The position numbers were made by a program, and so were the translations under genes. The notes under the pieces are model-generated. The model was not told where the DNA came from. It saw only the letters and a program-made list of their open reading frames with translations, and made no database searches. A stretch of 64,000 nt of DNA from Buttiauxella noackiae ATCC 51607 (GTDB lineage: Bacteria; Pseudomonadota; Gammaproteobacteria; Enterobacterales; Enterobacteriaceae): NCBI RefSeq assembly GCF_001654865.1, contig NZ_LXEO01000055.1, positions 1 to 64,000 of the forward strand, read 5' to 3'. Below are positions 17,174 through 26,130 of this stretch, one piece after another (the stretch's first letter is position 1; every line of letters begins with the position of its first letter).

Positions 17174-18544
17174 TTAGCGATGATAGAGTGGTAACCAAAG
17201 TACCAGTCGCAAACCACCTAATGGACTGTCATCGGCTTTCACCCAGCCACGATGTTGCTGAACGGCAGTTTCTACAATCGCAAGCCCCAGACCTGTACCA
17301 CCAGATTCGCGATCGCGCGCTTCGTCTGTACGATAGAACGGACGGAAAATTTGCTCACGATCTTCCGGGCTGACGCCTGGGCCATCATCATCAACTGTGA
17401 TAGTAATCCCTTGATTATCAACAGAGAAGTTGACTGCAATTTTCGTGTGCGAATAACGCAATGCGTTGCGGACGATATTTTCTAATGCACTTTCCAGTGC
17501 GTTAGGGTTGCCGTACATCAACCACGGGCCTGGCGGGTAAGTGACTTCTAATGATTTACCCATCTGTTCGGCTTCAAAGGCTGCGTTATCCAGCACTTCT
17601 GACCAAATTTGATTGGCTTTCATCGTCTCGCTCGCCAGTGCATTTTTTTGCTGATTGCGTGACATCACCAGAAGATCGTTGATCATGCCATCCAGACGCT
17701 GAGCTTCCGTTTCAATACGTTCAAGCTCTTTGCTTTCACCCGTTTTACGGCGCAGCAGGGCGGTGCCTAATTGCAAACGAGTTAGCGGAGTACGCAGTTC
17801 ATGCGAAATGTCAGACAACAGCCTTTGCTGGCTTGTCATCATCCTTTCCAGCGCGGTAATCATCTGGTTAAAGCTGGCACCAGCTGCGAGAAACTCTTGC
17901 GGTCCGGATTCGAGTTCAGGGTGTTGGCGTAAATTACCCTGGGCTACTTCATCAGCGGCGTTTTTCAACTTACGCGCAGGTTTTGCCAGGCTCCACGCCA
18001 ACCATAATAGCAGCGGTGAACTGACCAGCATCGTGACAATAAGTAACAGTAAAGGTCTATCAAACAGCAGGTTAATAAAATCAGATTGGGAATTACTTGC
18101 AGGGCGAATCAGGTAGAGCTGGTAGTTATCTTCGCCATCACGCACAGCGAATGGCCCCACCAATTCTACGCGACCATATTTTTTCTTTTGCGGATGATCG
18201 GCGTTATCAGACTGGCCGATAAAGTTACGAATGATCTGCATTTCATTACGCTGGGCGCCAATAACTCGCCCTTCGCTGGTCACGAGTAATAAACGCTGTC
18301 CCGGCGGTGCCCATTTATCAATGGCCCGGAACAAACGACGCCACCACATCAGGTCATTTGGTGGATCGTTTTCAAGTTCCGCTTCGACATGCTGTTCAAT
18401 CATGATGCCTTGACGTTGCTCATTCTCCATCAACTCGGTCATTTGACGCGAATCCAGTTTAGGCAGCATCAGCACTAGCATTAGCACTAACGCCAACGTC
18501 AACCAGAAGATGGCAAAAATACGCGCGGTAAGGCTACTTATCAT
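17174..18544 (-). CDS. cpxA: Envelope-stress sensor histidine kinase CpxA
   Basis: CpxA senses misfolded envelope proteins and phosphorylates or dephosphorylates CpxR. It is 456 aa, one short of E. coli. Order of parts: TM1 (IFAIFWLTLALVLMLVLML, residues 9-27), periplasmic sensor domain, TM2 (LLLLIVTMLVSSPLLLWLAW, about 165-184), HAMP, H-box SDISHELRTPLTRLQLGTAL with the phospho-His at about 248, N-box ENIVRNALRYS, then DDDGPGVSPEDREQIF and GGTGLGLAIVE. Its ATG overlaps the cpxR stop by 4 bp. Confidence 0.98.
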   Translation of the reverse strand: MISSLTARIFAIFWLTLALVLMLVLMLPKLDSRQMTELMENEQRQGIMIEQHVEAELENDPPNDLMWWRRLFRAIDKWAPPGQRLLLVTSEGRVIGAQRNEMQIIRNFIGQSDNADHPQKKKYGRVELVGPFAVRDGEDNYQLYLIRPASNSQSDFINLLFDRPLLLLIVTMLVSSPLLLWLAWSLAKPARKLKNAADEVAQGNLRQHPELESGPQEFLAAGASFNQMITALERMMTSQQRLLSDISHELRTPLTRLQLGTALLRRKTGESKELERIETEAQRLDGMINDLLVMSRNQQKNALASETMKANQIWSEVLDNAAFEAEQMGKSLEVTYPPGPWLMYGNPNALESALENIVRNALRYSHTKIAVNFSVDNQGITITVDDDGPGVSPEDREQIFRPFYRTDEARDRESGGTGLGLAIVETAVQQHRGWVKADDSPLGGLRLVLWLPLYHR

Positions 18545-19239
18545 GAAGCAGACACCATCAGGTAGCCGCGGCCACGTAATGTTTTAAACCACGGATGGCC
18601 ATCTTTGCGGTCCGGCAACTTACGACGCAAATTGGAAATATGCATGTCGATTGCACGGTCGAAAGGTGTCAGGCGTTTACCCAGAACTTCCTGGCTTAAA
18701 TGTTCGCGTGAAACCACCTGGCCCAGATGCTGTGCCAGCAAATAGAGCAGGGTGAATTCGGTACCGGTCAAATCCAGCGCTTGTCCATCAAAGCTGGCTT
18801 CCTGGCGGCCTGGGTTAAGGCTTAAACCGTCAACTTCGACAGTCGGTGAGCCACTGTCACTGTTTTGCTGCTGCTCACTCCAGTGTGAACGACGCAAAAT
18901 AGCGCGTATACGGGCCACCAGCTCACGATCGTTAAAGGGTTTAGGCAGATAGTCATCTGCACCCAGTTCAAGGCCGAGAACGCGATCCAGCTCACTTCCT
19001 CGTGCTGTCAGCATAATGACTGGAGTCTGGTGTGACTGGCGCAACTCTTTCAATGTATCAATGCCATTTTTCTTTGGCATCATCACGTCGAGCAATAAAA
19101 GGTCAATGGTGTCATCAAGAAGCTCCAACGCTTGTTCGCCATCGTGGGCAACAATTACGTTAAAACCTTCCATGTCGAGCAGTTCCTTTAATAGGGAAGT
19201 AAGCTCTCGGTCATCATCAACTAGCAGAATTTTATTCAT
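18541..19239 (-). CDS. cpxR: Envelope-stress response regulator CpxR
   Basis: CpxR is an OmpR/PhoB-type regulator, 232 aa as in E. coli. Receiver domain: LLVDDDREL with the acidic pair, phospho-Asp51 in LLLLDVMMPKKNG, Lys in YLPKPFNDREL. Winged-helix C-terminal domain: LTGTEFTLLYLLAQH and FDRAIDMHISNLRRKL with FKTLRGRGYLM. It is divergent from cpxP. A perfect CpxR box lies in the shared 147-bp promoter region, fitting the known autoregulation. Confidence 0.98.
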   Translation of the reverse strand: MNKILLVDDDRELTSLLKELLDMEGFNVIVAHDGEQALELLDDTIDLLLLDVMMPKKNGIDTLKELRQSHQTPVIMLTARGSELDRVLGLELGADDYLPKPFNDRELVARIRAILRRSHWSEQQQNSDSGSPTVEVDGLSLNPGRQEASFDGQALDLTGTEFTLLYLLAQHLGQVVSREHLSQEVLGKRLTPFDRAIDMHISNLRRKLPDRKDGHPWFKTLRGRGYLMVSAS

Positions 19240-19294
19240 TGTTAAATTACCTCCGAGGCAGAAATTACGTCATCAAGGCGCGCTAATCTATGAC

Positions 19295-19309
19295 TTTACG
19301 TTGTTTTAC
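19295..19309 (-). promoter_or_regulatory. CpxR box between cpxRA and cpxP
   Basis: On the minus strand the sequence reads GTAAA-ACAAC-GTAAA, an exact match to the CpxR consensus GTAAA-N5-GTAAA. It lies 56 bp upstream of cpxR and 78 bp upstream of cpxP, so it can serve both divergent promoters. E. coli has several CpxR boxes here; I see only this one clearly. Confidence 0.9.
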
Positions 19310-19386
19310 ACCCCCTGACGCTAGTTTGCAGCGGGAATCGTAGACTGAATCTCGTTGAATCGCAGCACAGATGATTTCAGGAGCAA

Positions 19387-19902
19387 GTGATGCGCAATGT
19401 TACCGCTGCCGTCATGGCCTCTACATTGACTCTGATAACCCTGGCTAGTCAGGCCAAAGAGTTACCGGCCAGCGATAACTGGTACCAGGGCGGTGAAGGT
19501 TTAGTGAAGCGTAATCACCTTCAGAGCCATATGTTCGATGGGATAAACCTGACCGAACAACAGCGCCAGCAAATGCGCGATCTTATGCAACGGGCACGGC
19601 ATGATAGCCCACCCGTGAATGTAAGCGAAATGGAGACCATGCATAACCTGGTCACCGCAGACAATTTTGATGAAACGGCAGTGCGTGCCCAGGCTGAAAA
19701 AATGGCACAAGAACAAGTGACTCGCCAGGTTGAAATGGCGAAAGTACGCAACCAAATGTACCGCTTGTTAAGCCCTGAGCAACAGGCCGTTTTAAATGAC
19801 AAACACCAACAGCGCATGGATCAATTCCGTGAACTGGCGGACCTGCAACAGATGTCTTCGATGCAGGCACTGAGTAGTAGCAGTAAGCGTAGTAACCAGT
19901 AA
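19387..19902 (+). CDS. cpxP: Periplasmic Cpx adaptor/chaperone CpxP
   Basis: CpxP binds the CpxA sensor domain to hold it off and escorts misfolded pilins to the protease DegP. It is 171 aa with a signal peptide ([22 protein letters not shown], cleavage about residue 22) and two LTxxQ-type motifs, LTEQQ (about 54-58) and LSPEQ (about 128-132), in an all-helical dimer-forming domain. The tail is Ser-rich and slightly longer than in E. coli (166 aa). Its 3'UTR carries the CpxQ sRNA. Confidence 0.96.
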   Translation: MMRNVTAAVMASTLTLITLASQAKELPASDNWYQGGEGLVKRNHLQSHMFDGINLTEQQRQQMRDLMQRARHDSPPVNVSEMETMHNLVTADNFDETAVRAQAEKMAQEQVTRQVEMAKVRNQMYRLLSPEQQAVLNDKHQQRMDQFRELADLQQMSSMQALSSSSKRSNQ

Positions 19903-19911
19903 CAAACCCTG

Positions 19912-19969
19912 TTTTCCTTGCCATAGACACCATCCCTGTCTTCCCCGCCTTAACCGGCGGGTTTTTTTT
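19912..19969 (+). ncRNA. cpxQ: CpxQ small RNA (cpxP 3'UTR)
   Basis: The 58 bases after cpxP keep the known CpxQ sequence: TTTTCCTTGCCATAGACACC followed by ATCCCTGTCTTCCCC, then a terminator hairpin and T8. CpxQ is released from cpxP mRNA by RNase E and, with Hfq, represses envelope-protein mRNAs during Cpx stress. The single-stranded pairing region is as I remember it from E. coli, while the terminator stem (CCCGCC-TTAACC-GGCGGG) differs, which is the conservation pattern expected for the sRNA. The 5' end is set by analogy to the E. coli processing site. Confidence 0.88.
19944..19969 (+). terminator. cpxP/CpxQ terminator
   Basis: CCCGCC-TTAACC-GGCGGG is followed by eight T residues; it forms the 3' end of both cpxP mRNA and CpxQ. 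Confidence 0.95.
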
Positions 19970-19970
19970 G

Positions 19971-20019
19971 CCTGAAGGTTCAGGTGAATCCGCTATACTA
20001 GCCAGCAATCATTTGCTGG
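19971..20019 (+). promoter_or_regulatory. fieF leader with two inverted repeats
   Basis: Between the CpxQ terminator and fieF lie a 14-bp palindrome CCTGAA-GG-TTCAGG (19971-19984), a -10-like TATACT (19994-19999), and a perfect 7-bp hairpin CCAGCAA-TCAT-TTGCTGG (20002-20019). The right arm of the hairpin contains the first two bases of the fieF Shine-Dalgarno GGAG (20018-20021), so it could mask ribosome binding. I did not find a well-spaced -35. Confidence 0.5.
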
Positions 20020-20026
20020 AGCCCCT

Positions 20027-20929
20027 ATGAATCAACAATATGGGAAACTGGTCAGCCGTGCGGCAATCGCCGCGACGGTAATGGCATCATTGTTACTTTT
20101 GATTAAGATTTTCGCCTGGTGGTATACCGGTTCGGTCAGTATTCTGGCTGCATTGGTGGATTCGCTGGTGGACATTGCTGCGTCGCTGACTAATCTTCTT
20201 GTCGTACGTTACTCACTGCAACCGGCGGATGAAGAACATACATTTGGCCATGGTAAAGCTGAATCGCTGGCTGCTCTGGCGCAAAGTATGTTTATTTCAG
20301 GTTCTGCACTATTCCTTTTTTTGACGGGGATCCAACATCTAGCTGAACCGTCACAGATGAAACAACCATTAGTTGGTGTCGTAGTCACGGTCATTGCATT
20401 ATTCAGCACGTTAATACTTGTGACTTTCCAGCGCTGGGTTGTGAGGAAGACGCAAAGTCAGGCCGTTCGGGCAGATATGCTTCATTATCAGTCTGATGTT
20501 ATGATGAACGGAGCAATTCTTGTTGCACTGGCGCTGTCCTGGTATGGATGGCATCGTGCGGATTCGATATTTGCTTTAGGTATTGGCGTCTATATTTTAT
20601 ATAACGCGATTCGTATGGGGCATGAAGCCGTACAATCTCTTTTAGACCGTGCATTACCAGATGATGAACGTCAGGCAATTATTGATGTCATCAATGCATG
20701 GCCAGGGGTCAAAGGGGCGCATGACTTACGTACGCGGCAGTCAGGGCCGACCCGCTTTATTCAAGTCCATATTGAAATGGAAGACAATCTACCACTGGTT
20801 CAGGCGCATGTTATTGCCGAACAAGTGGAGCAAGCGATTTTACGTCGCTTCCCTGGGTCAGATGTGATAATTCACCAGGACCCCTGCTCGGTTGTTCCGA
20901 CGCAGCAACAAGGGCATTTTGAGCTTTAA
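20027..20929 (+). CDS. fieF: Ferrous-iron/zinc cation diffusion facilitator FieF
   Basis: FieF (YiiP) exports Fe2+ and Zn2+ in exchange for protons at the inner membrane. It is 300 aa like E. coli, with six transmembrane helices. The transport-site residues are in [16 protein letters not shown] (Asp45, Asp49) and [11 protein letters not shown] (His153, Asp157). FGHGKAES carries the interface zinc ligands. The C-terminal cytoplasmic domain ends HQDPCSVV with further metal ligands. Confidence 0.97.
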   Translation: MNQQYGKLVSRAAIAATVMASLLLLIKIFAWWYTGSVSILAALVDSLVDIAASLTNLLVVRYSLQPADEEHTFGHGKAESLAALAQSMFISGSALFLFLTGIQHLAEPSQMKQPLVGVVVTVIALFSTLILVTFQRWVVRKTQSQAVRADMLHYQSDVMMNGAILVALALSWYGWHRADSIFALGIGVYILYNAIRMGHEAVQSLLDRALPDDERQAIIDVINAWPGVKGAHDLRTRQSGPTRFIQVHIEMEDNLPLVQAHVIAEQVEQAILRRFPGSDVIIHQDPCSVVPTQQQGHFEL

Positions 20930-21112
20930 TTTTTCGTTGTAAGGTCAGGCTGAACCGATATTTTGTGGTTAAGATACCGGCATATGGCCTGACCTGAATC
21001 AATTCAGCAAGAAGCGGTTGTTATACTATTTGTAGCAGAGTCGACGCCTCGGCATGCCGCAGGCCGTTTCCGGCAACAGGATTAATTTGCATTTAAAAGT
21101 TCAGAGGTAGTC

Positions 21113-22075
21113 ATGATCAAAAAAATTGGTGTGTTGACGAGTGGCGGTGATGCGCCAGGTATGAACGCCGCGATTCGTGGTGTTGTCCGTGCTGCATTGT
21201 CGGAAGGTCTGGAAGTCGTAGGTATTTATGACGGTTATCTCGGCTTGTATGAAGATCGCATGGTGAATCTGGACCGCTACAGCGTGTCCGATATGATTAA
21301 CCGCGGCGGTACCTTCCTGGGATCCGCTCGTTTCCCGGAGTTTCGTGATGAGAAAATCCGTGAAGTGGCTATCGAGAATTTGAAAAAACGCGGTATCGAT
21401 GCGCTGGTTGTTATCGGTGGTGATGGCTCCTATATGGGTGCTATGCGTCTGACCGAAATGGGCTTCCCATGCATCGGCCTGCCAGGCACCATTGATAACG
21501 ACATCAAAGGTACCGACTACACTATCGGCTTCTTCACCGCTCTGGAAACAGTCGTGGAAGCAATCGACCGTCTGCGTGACACCTCTTCCTCCCACCAGCG
21601 TATTTCTATCGTGGAAGTGATGGGCCGTTACTGTGGCGACCTGACCTTAGCTGCGTCCATTGCTGGTGGCTGTGAGTTTGTTGTGCTGCCAGAAGTTGAG
21701 TTTAATCGCGAAGACCTGGTTGAAGAGATCAAAGCGGGCATCGCGAAAGGTAAAAAACACGCTATCGTCGCTATTACCGAGCACATTTGTGACATCGACG
21801 AGCTGGCTCAATATATCGAGACGGAAACCAAACGCGAAACTCGCGCCACCGTCCTGGGCCACATTCAGCGCGGTGGTTCGCCGGTTGCCTACGATCGCAT
21901 TCTGGCTTCCCGCATGGGTGCTTACTCCATCGAACTGCTGCTGCAAGGCCATGGTGGTCGTTGCGTCGGTATTCAGAATGAGAAACTGGTTCACCACGAC
22001 ATCATTGACGCTATTGAAAGCATGAAGCGTCCATTCAAAGGTGACTGGCTGGATTGCGCCAAGAAACTCTACTAA
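21113..22075 (+). CDS. pfkA: ATP-dependent 6-phosphofructokinase I
   Basis: PfkA phosphorylates fructose 6-phosphate to fructose 1,6-bisphosphate, the committed glycolytic step. It is 320 aa as in E. coli. Motifs: [16 protein letters not shown] (nucleotide loop), [10 protein letters not shown], and the catalytic Asp in [15 protein letters not shown], with MGRYCGDL and the C-terminal sugar-binding HIQRGGSP. The start follows AGAGGTAG. The 183 bp upstream contain a TATACT hexamer and several inverted repeats. Confidence 0.98.
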   Translation: MIKKIGVLTSGGDAPGMNAAIRGVVRAALSEGLEVVGIYDGYLGLYEDRMVNLDRYSVSDMINRGGTFLGSARFPEFRDEKIREVAIENLKKRGIDALVVIGGDGSYMGAMRLTEMGFPCIGLPGTIDNDIKGTDYTIGFFTALETVVEAIDRLRDTSSSHQRISIVEVMGRYCGDLTLAASIAGGCEFVVLPEVEFNREDLVEEIKAGIAKGKKHAIVAITEHICDIDELAQYIETETKRETRATVLGHIQRGGSPVAYDRILASRMGAYSIELLLQGHGGRCVGIQNEKLVHHDIIDAIESMKRPFKGDWLDCAKKLY

Positions 22076-22096
22076 TTCACTTGTTGTGAAATCTGA

Positions 22097-22118
22097 AGCC
22101 GGGGAAACCCGGCTTTTT
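22097..22118 (+). terminator. pfkA terminator
   Basis: AGCCGGG-GAAA-CCCGGCT followed by TTTTAT, 21 bp after the pfkA stop. Confidence 0.92.
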
Positions 22119-22227
22119 ATCGTTTGTTATATGCTCGATAGTTATAGCCAATCTTTTTTTATTCTTTAATGAATGGTTAAATTTCTGGCACGCTGCTTTT
22201 ATCAAATCTGATTAAAGAGAGCGAACG

Positions 22228-23217
22228 ATGAATAAGTGGGGAGTTGGACTTACATTACTGTTGGCGTCAACCAGCGTACTGGCAAAAGATATTCAGTTAC
22301 TTAACGTCTCATACGATCCCACTCGCGAACTTTATGACGAGTACAACAAGGCGTTCAGTGCACACTGGAAGCAACAAACAGGCGATAACGTCGTTATCCG
22401 CCAGTCTCATGGTGGTTCCGGTAAACAAGCCACATCAGTAATCAATGGTATTGAAGCTGATGTCGTGACTTTGGCGCTGGCCTATGATGTGGATGCGATT
22501 GCTGAGCGTGGCCGTATCGACAAAAACTGGATCAAACGCCTGCCTGATAACTCCGCGCCTTACACTTCAACCATCGTTTTCCTGGTGCGTAAAGGCAACC
22601 CAAAACAAATTCATGACTGGAACGATCTGATTAAACCGGGCGTTTCCGTTATTACCCCGAATCCAAAAAGCTCCGGCGGTGCGCGCTGGAACTATCTTGC
22701 TGCCTGGGGCTACGCTCTGCATCACAACAATAACGACCAGGCCAAAGCGCAGGATTTCGTGAAGGCGCTGTATAAAAACGTAGAAGTACTGGATTCTGGC
22801 GCACGTGGTTCAACCAATACCTTTGTTGAGCGCGGTATCGGCGATGTGCTGATTGCCTGGGAAAACGAAGCGTTACTGGCGACTAACGAACTGGGTAAAG
22901 ATAAGTTTGAGATTGTCACTCCGAGCGAATCTATTCTGGCCGAGCCGACTGTTTCCGTAGTCGACAAAGTGGTCGATAAGAAAGGAACTCAGAAGGTTGC
23001 TGAAGAGTATCTGAAATACCTCTACTCGCCGGAAGGCCAGGAAATTGCGGCGAAAAACTATTATCGCCCTCGCAATGCAGAAGTGGCGAAGAAGTATGAA
23101 AATGCCTTCCCGAAACTGAAACTGTTCACCATTGATGAAGAGTTTGGCGGCTGGACCAAAGCGCAGAAAGAACACTTCTCGAATGGCGGAACCTTCGACC
23201 AAATTAGCCAGCGTTAA
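22228..23217 (+). CDS. sbp: Periplasmic sulfate-binding protein
   Basis: Sbp captures sulfate for the CysTWA ABC transporter (cysT, cysW and cysA are not in this window). It is 329 aa, with a signal peptide [19 protein letters not shown] cleaved before [12 protein letters not shown]. Ligand-binding motifs [25 protein letters not shown] and [10 protein letters not shown] agree with the family. In E. coli the gene is controlled by CysB; the region upstream is AT-rich but I cannot define a CysB site. Confidence 0.97.
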   Translation: MNKWGVGLTLLLASTSVLAKDIQLLNVSYDPTRELYDEYNKAFSAHWKQQTGDNVVIRQSHGGSGKQATSVINGIEADVVTLALAYDVDAIAERGRIDKNWIKRLPDNSAPYTSTIVFLVRKGNPKQIHDWNDLIKPGVSVITPNPKSSGGARWNYLAAWGYALHHNNNDQAKAQDFVKALYKNVEVLDSGARGSTNTFVERGIGDVLIAWENEALLATNELGKDKFEIVTPSESILAEPTVSVVDKVVDKKGTQKVAEEYLKYLYSPEGQEIAAKNYYRPRNAEVAKKYENAFPKLKLFTIDEEFGGWTKAQKEHFSNGGTFDQISQR

Positions 23218-23226
23218 ACGAAATGG

Positions 23227-23248
23227 CGGCCCCGAAAGGGGCCGTTTT
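23227..23248 (+). terminator. sbp terminator
   Basis: CGGCCCC-GAAA-GGGGCCG followed by TTTT, 9 bp after the sbp stop. Confidence 0.93.
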
Positions 23249-23311
23249 GCTTTTGGGTTACGGGAGTTTGGGATACGCTGGGCAACCCTCTCATCATGTC
23301 TGAGGTTTTGT

Positions 23312-24070
23312 ATGCTCCGGCGTCGACGCACAATAGTTGTCTGTGTTTTTTTGCTGATTCTCGCAGCCGTGTGCTGGTTTAGCCTCCGGCAATATCTCCA
23401 TCACCCAGACGCCCTGTGGCGCATCGTCAGCCAGCAGTGCGTTCCTCATCAGCGTGATCGCCAAAACCCTGAGCCTTGTGCCAAAGTGGATTTGCAGTCT
23501 GGATTCGTACTGCTGAAAGATATTCATGGCCCGCTTCAATACCTGTTATTACCCACGACCAAAATGAAAGGGATGGAAAGCCCGGAATTATTGCAGGCGA
23601 AAACCGCTAATTTTTTCTGGCTAGCGTGGCAGCAGCGCAATTTTATGAGCCTGCGCCGTGGATCTCCGGTACCTGATGACGTTATCTCGCTGACAATTAA
23701 CTCCACCTCCGGGCGCACCCAGAATCAGTTACACATCCATATTTCATGTTTGCGCCCGGATGTGCGTAACCAGTTAAATCAGTATGCAAAGACGTTGAAC
23801 AACGGCTGGCAAGATTTCCCGGCACCGCTTGCCGGAAATAAATACATCGCACGGAAGGTAAGCGAAGCGGAGTTTGTGCAGCGTAGCCCGTTTATTTTGT
23901 TGGCATCTCAGGTTCCACAAGCACGCGAGCATATGGGGAGTTATAGCCTGGCGATGGCGAAATTAGCTGACGGAGAGTGGGTCATACTGGCGACGGAGCG
24001 CAACTTACTACATTTGAATCTGGCTTCTGCGGAGCAGTTGCAGGATCACAGCTGTGAACTGCTGAAATAA
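23312..24070 (+). CDS. cdh: CDP-diacylglycerol pyrophosphatase
   Basis: Cdh hydrolyses CDP-diacylglycerol to CMP and phosphatidate at the inner membrane. It is 252 aa from MLRRRRTIVVCVFLL, one residue longer than E. coli; the frame is open 60 codons further up, back into sbp, but that part is not conserved. One N-terminal membrane anchor (residues 7-25) is followed by LLKDIHGPLQYLLLPT, NFFWLAWQQRNFMS and the HIT-like QLHIHISCLRPDVR. The C-terminus ends DHSCELLK. Confidence 0.95.
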   Translation: MLRRRRTIVVCVFLLILAAVCWFSLRQYLHHPDALWRIVSQQCVPHQRDRQNPEPCAKVDLQSGFVLLKDIHGPLQYLLLPTTKMKGMESPELLQAKTANFFWLAWQQRNFMSLRRGSPVPDDVISLTINSTSGRTQNQLHIHISCLRPDVRNQLNQYAKTLNNGWQDFPAPLAGNKYIARKVSEAEFVQRSPFILLASQVPQAREHMGSYSLAMAKLADGEWVILATERNLLHLNLASAEQLQDHSCELLK

Positions 24071-24071
24071 T

Positions 24072-24105
24072 AAAGGCCCCGCCGGAGCAGAGCCTTAATA
24101 TTTTA
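24072..24105. terminator. Weak terminator between convergent cdh and tpiA
   Basis: AAGGCCCC...AGCAGAGCCTT is an imperfect stem followed by AATATTTT, and on the other strand by TATTATTT. It lies between the two convergent stops. No stronger hairpin is present there. Confidence 0.5.
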
Positions 24106-24116
24106 AGCGCGAGAAA

Positions 24117-24884
24117 TTACGCTTTTTTCGCTTCAGCCGCAGCTTTAACGATTACTGCGAATGCGTCAGCTTTCAGAGATGCGCCGCCAACCAGGGCACC
24201 ATCGATGTCTGGCTGAGCAAACAGCTCTGCAGCATTTTTGTCGTTTACGGAACCGCCGTACTGGATGATCACTTGCTCAGCAACTTTCGCATCAGCTTTA
24301 GCAATGTGGTCACGAATGAATTTGTGAACTGCCTGAGCCTGAGCTGGAGTTGCAGATTTGCCAGTACCGATTGCCCATACTGGTTCGTAAGCGATTACCA
24401 CGCCTTCGAATGCCGCAGCACCCTGAGTTTTCAGAACTGCATCGATCTGACGTGCGCAAACTTCTTCAGTTTTGCCAGCTTCGTTTTCTGCTTCAGTTTC
24501 GCCGATGCACAGTACTGGGATCAGGCCAACTTCTTTCAGGATAGCGAATTTTTTAGCGATCAGTTCGTCAGACTCTGCGTGGTAAGTACGACGCTCTGAG
24601 TGACCGATGATGATGTATTTAGCACCAACATCTTTCAGCATTTCTGCAGAAACTTCGCCAGTGAATGCGCCAGACAGGTTCAGGTCAACGTTCTGAGCAC
24701 CAAGAATGATGTGGCTGCCAGAAGCGGCGTGTTTAGCCAGATCCAGGTACATTGTTGGAGGAGCGATAGCAACGCCACAGCCAGCAACGCCAGCCAGTTC
24801 TTTGCGTAAGCCAGCAATCAGCTCGTGTACCATGTGCTTGCTGCCGTTCAGTTTCCAGTTACCCATCACCAAAGGATGTCGCAT
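24117..24884 (-). CDS. tpiA: Triosephosphate isomerase
   Basis: TpiA interconverts dihydroxyacetone phosphate and glyceraldehyde 3-phosphate. It is 255 aa from [15 protein letters not shown] (24884), as in E. coli; an in-frame start seven codons upstream is not conserved. Catalytic residues: Asn11/Lys13 in GNWKLNG, His95 in IIGHSERR, Glu167 in [14 protein letters not shown]. The phosphate loop is [10 protein letters not shown] with GALVGGASL. Confidence 0.98.
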   Translation of the reverse strand: MRHPLVMGNWKLNGSKHMVHELIAGLRKELAGVAGCGVAIAPPTMYLDLAKHAASGSHIILGAQNVDLNLSGAFTGEVSAEMLKDVGAKYIIIGHSERRTYHAESDELIAKKFAILKEVGLIPVLCIGETEAENEAGKTEEVCARQIDAVLKTQGAAAFEGVVIAYEPVWAIGTGKSATPAQAQAVHKFIRDHIAKADAKVAEQVIIQYGGSVNDKNAAELFAQPDIDGALVGGASLKADAFAVIVKAAAEAKKA

Positions 24885-24994
24885 CTTAATTCTCCACAAG
24901 GTCAAACTAATAAAAGAATCGCTGCCATTCAGGGCAGCATGGTCTGTGAAACAGTATAGAGACTCAGCAAGCGAAAGGCTTTGCTTTTTGTCAT

Positions 24995-25594
24995 TTATTC
25001 GCCGTTGTTAAGGGTTTCAGATAGCGTCAGCTTAATCGGTTCAACTGCGAAGGTAAGCCCCTTTTCACCGTTATCCGCAACAACATAACGAATCGCGCCA
25101 TCGGTTTGCGCGTAATAACGTTTGTTCTTCCCATCGCTAAGTAATTTAGTGAGTTTTGCCCCGCTTTGCGGTTTTGAAAGCGACGGGGTAAAGGTGCGAA
25201 TCAGCGCTGACATATACTCAGACGCTTTTGCTCGCGCCGCTTTTTGCTCGGGGCCCTGAATCGGCAACCACGTTATCTGCATCGACTTTATTTTCAACGT
25301 ACCGCGCTCAAGCGCCGTAGATGCGTAGAGATTTTCGTTTATTTTGCTGGCAGCGCGCATCAGGTTTGCCTCATCGGTACTGGAGTCGATAGCGCGGAAT
25401 TCATTGATCGGCAAAGAAGGGTTTTCTGCGGTGAATTTTTCCCGAAACTGCGTAATGTTCATATCAAATGTTGGTGCACCGGCCAGTAAATAGGGCGCGG
25501 CTTGCAGTGGTGAGGTGGAATCTGAAGGCGGATCGGCCCAAACCACCGCAGCGGGTAGCATCAGTAAAGCCAGAGCTGCAAACAGATGTCTCAT
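24995..25594 (-). CDS. yiiQ: DUF1454 family periplasmic protein YiiQ
   Basis: The 199-residue protein matches E. coli YiiQ (DUF1454), whose function is unknown. A signal peptide ([20 protein letters not shown]) precedes a domain with [39 protein letters not shown] and [19 protein letters not shown]. The start at 25594 is set by AGGAG eight bases upstream; the frame extends 20 codons further up without support. Lies between tpiA and the divergent yiiR. Confidence 0.92.
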   Translation of the reverse strand: MRHLFAALALLMLPAAVVWADPPSDSTSPLQAAPYLLAGAPTFDMNITQFREKFTAENPSLPINEFRAIDSSTDEANLMRAASKINENLYASTALERGTLKIKSMQITWLPIQGPEQKAARAKASEYMSALIRTFTPSLSKPQSGAKLTKLLSDGKNKRYYAQTDGAIRYVVADNGEKGLTFAVEPIKLTLSETLNNGE

Positions 25595-25708
25595 TGACAA
25601 ATTCTCCTGTGAATTCTGCTTCCCGATTAAATCGGCATTCCGTTGGCTTGTCAAAACCCGGCATAGCCAGGGTACACTACGGCGCTAAACAATAAAATGG
25701 ACCTTACC

Positions 25709-26128
25709 ATGACCATACAGCAATGGCTGTTCTCTTTTAACGGACGTATTGGACGCCGTGACTTTTGGATTTGGATTGGCGTTTGGTTAATCGCGCTGAT
25801 CATTCTCTTCACCCTTGCGGGTGCTGAAATTATGCCTTATTCCACCGCCGGTTTCTTCTTGTCGGGCTCTTTGATTCCGACTGCCGCTGTGATTGTGAAA
25901 CGCCTGCACGATCGCAATAAGAAGGGCTGGTGGGCGCTACTGTTTATTCCGGCTTGGCTGTTGCTTGCCGGAAACTGGGAGACATTCGGCACATTAGCGC
26001 AGTGGGGACTTGGGCGTTTTATCCCAACCTTGATTCTGGTGATGGTCATTATGGACCTGGGTGCATTTGTTGGCACCCAGGGCGAGAACCGCTTTGGTAA
26101 AGACACCAGCGAAGTGAAATACCGCTAA
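25709..26128 (+). CDS. yiiR: DUF805 family inner-membrane protein YiiR
   Basis: A 139-residue protein starting MTIQQWLFSFNGRIGRRDFW, with about four hydrophobic segments (residues about 19-40, 43-62, 75-93, 100-122). RIGRRDFW and VKRLHDRNKKGWWAL are DUF805 signatures. Matches E. coli YiiR; function unknown. An upstream ATG at 25697 would add four residues. It converges with fpr, 2 bp between the stops. Confidence 0.92.
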   Translation: MTIQQWLFSFNGRIGRRDFWIWIGVWLIALIILFTLAGAEIMPYSTAGFFLSGSLIPTAAVIVKRLHDRNKKGWWALLFIPAWLLLAGNWETFGTLAQWGLGRFIPTLILVMVIMDLGAFVGTQGENRFGKDTSEVKYR

Positions 26129-26130
26129 CG

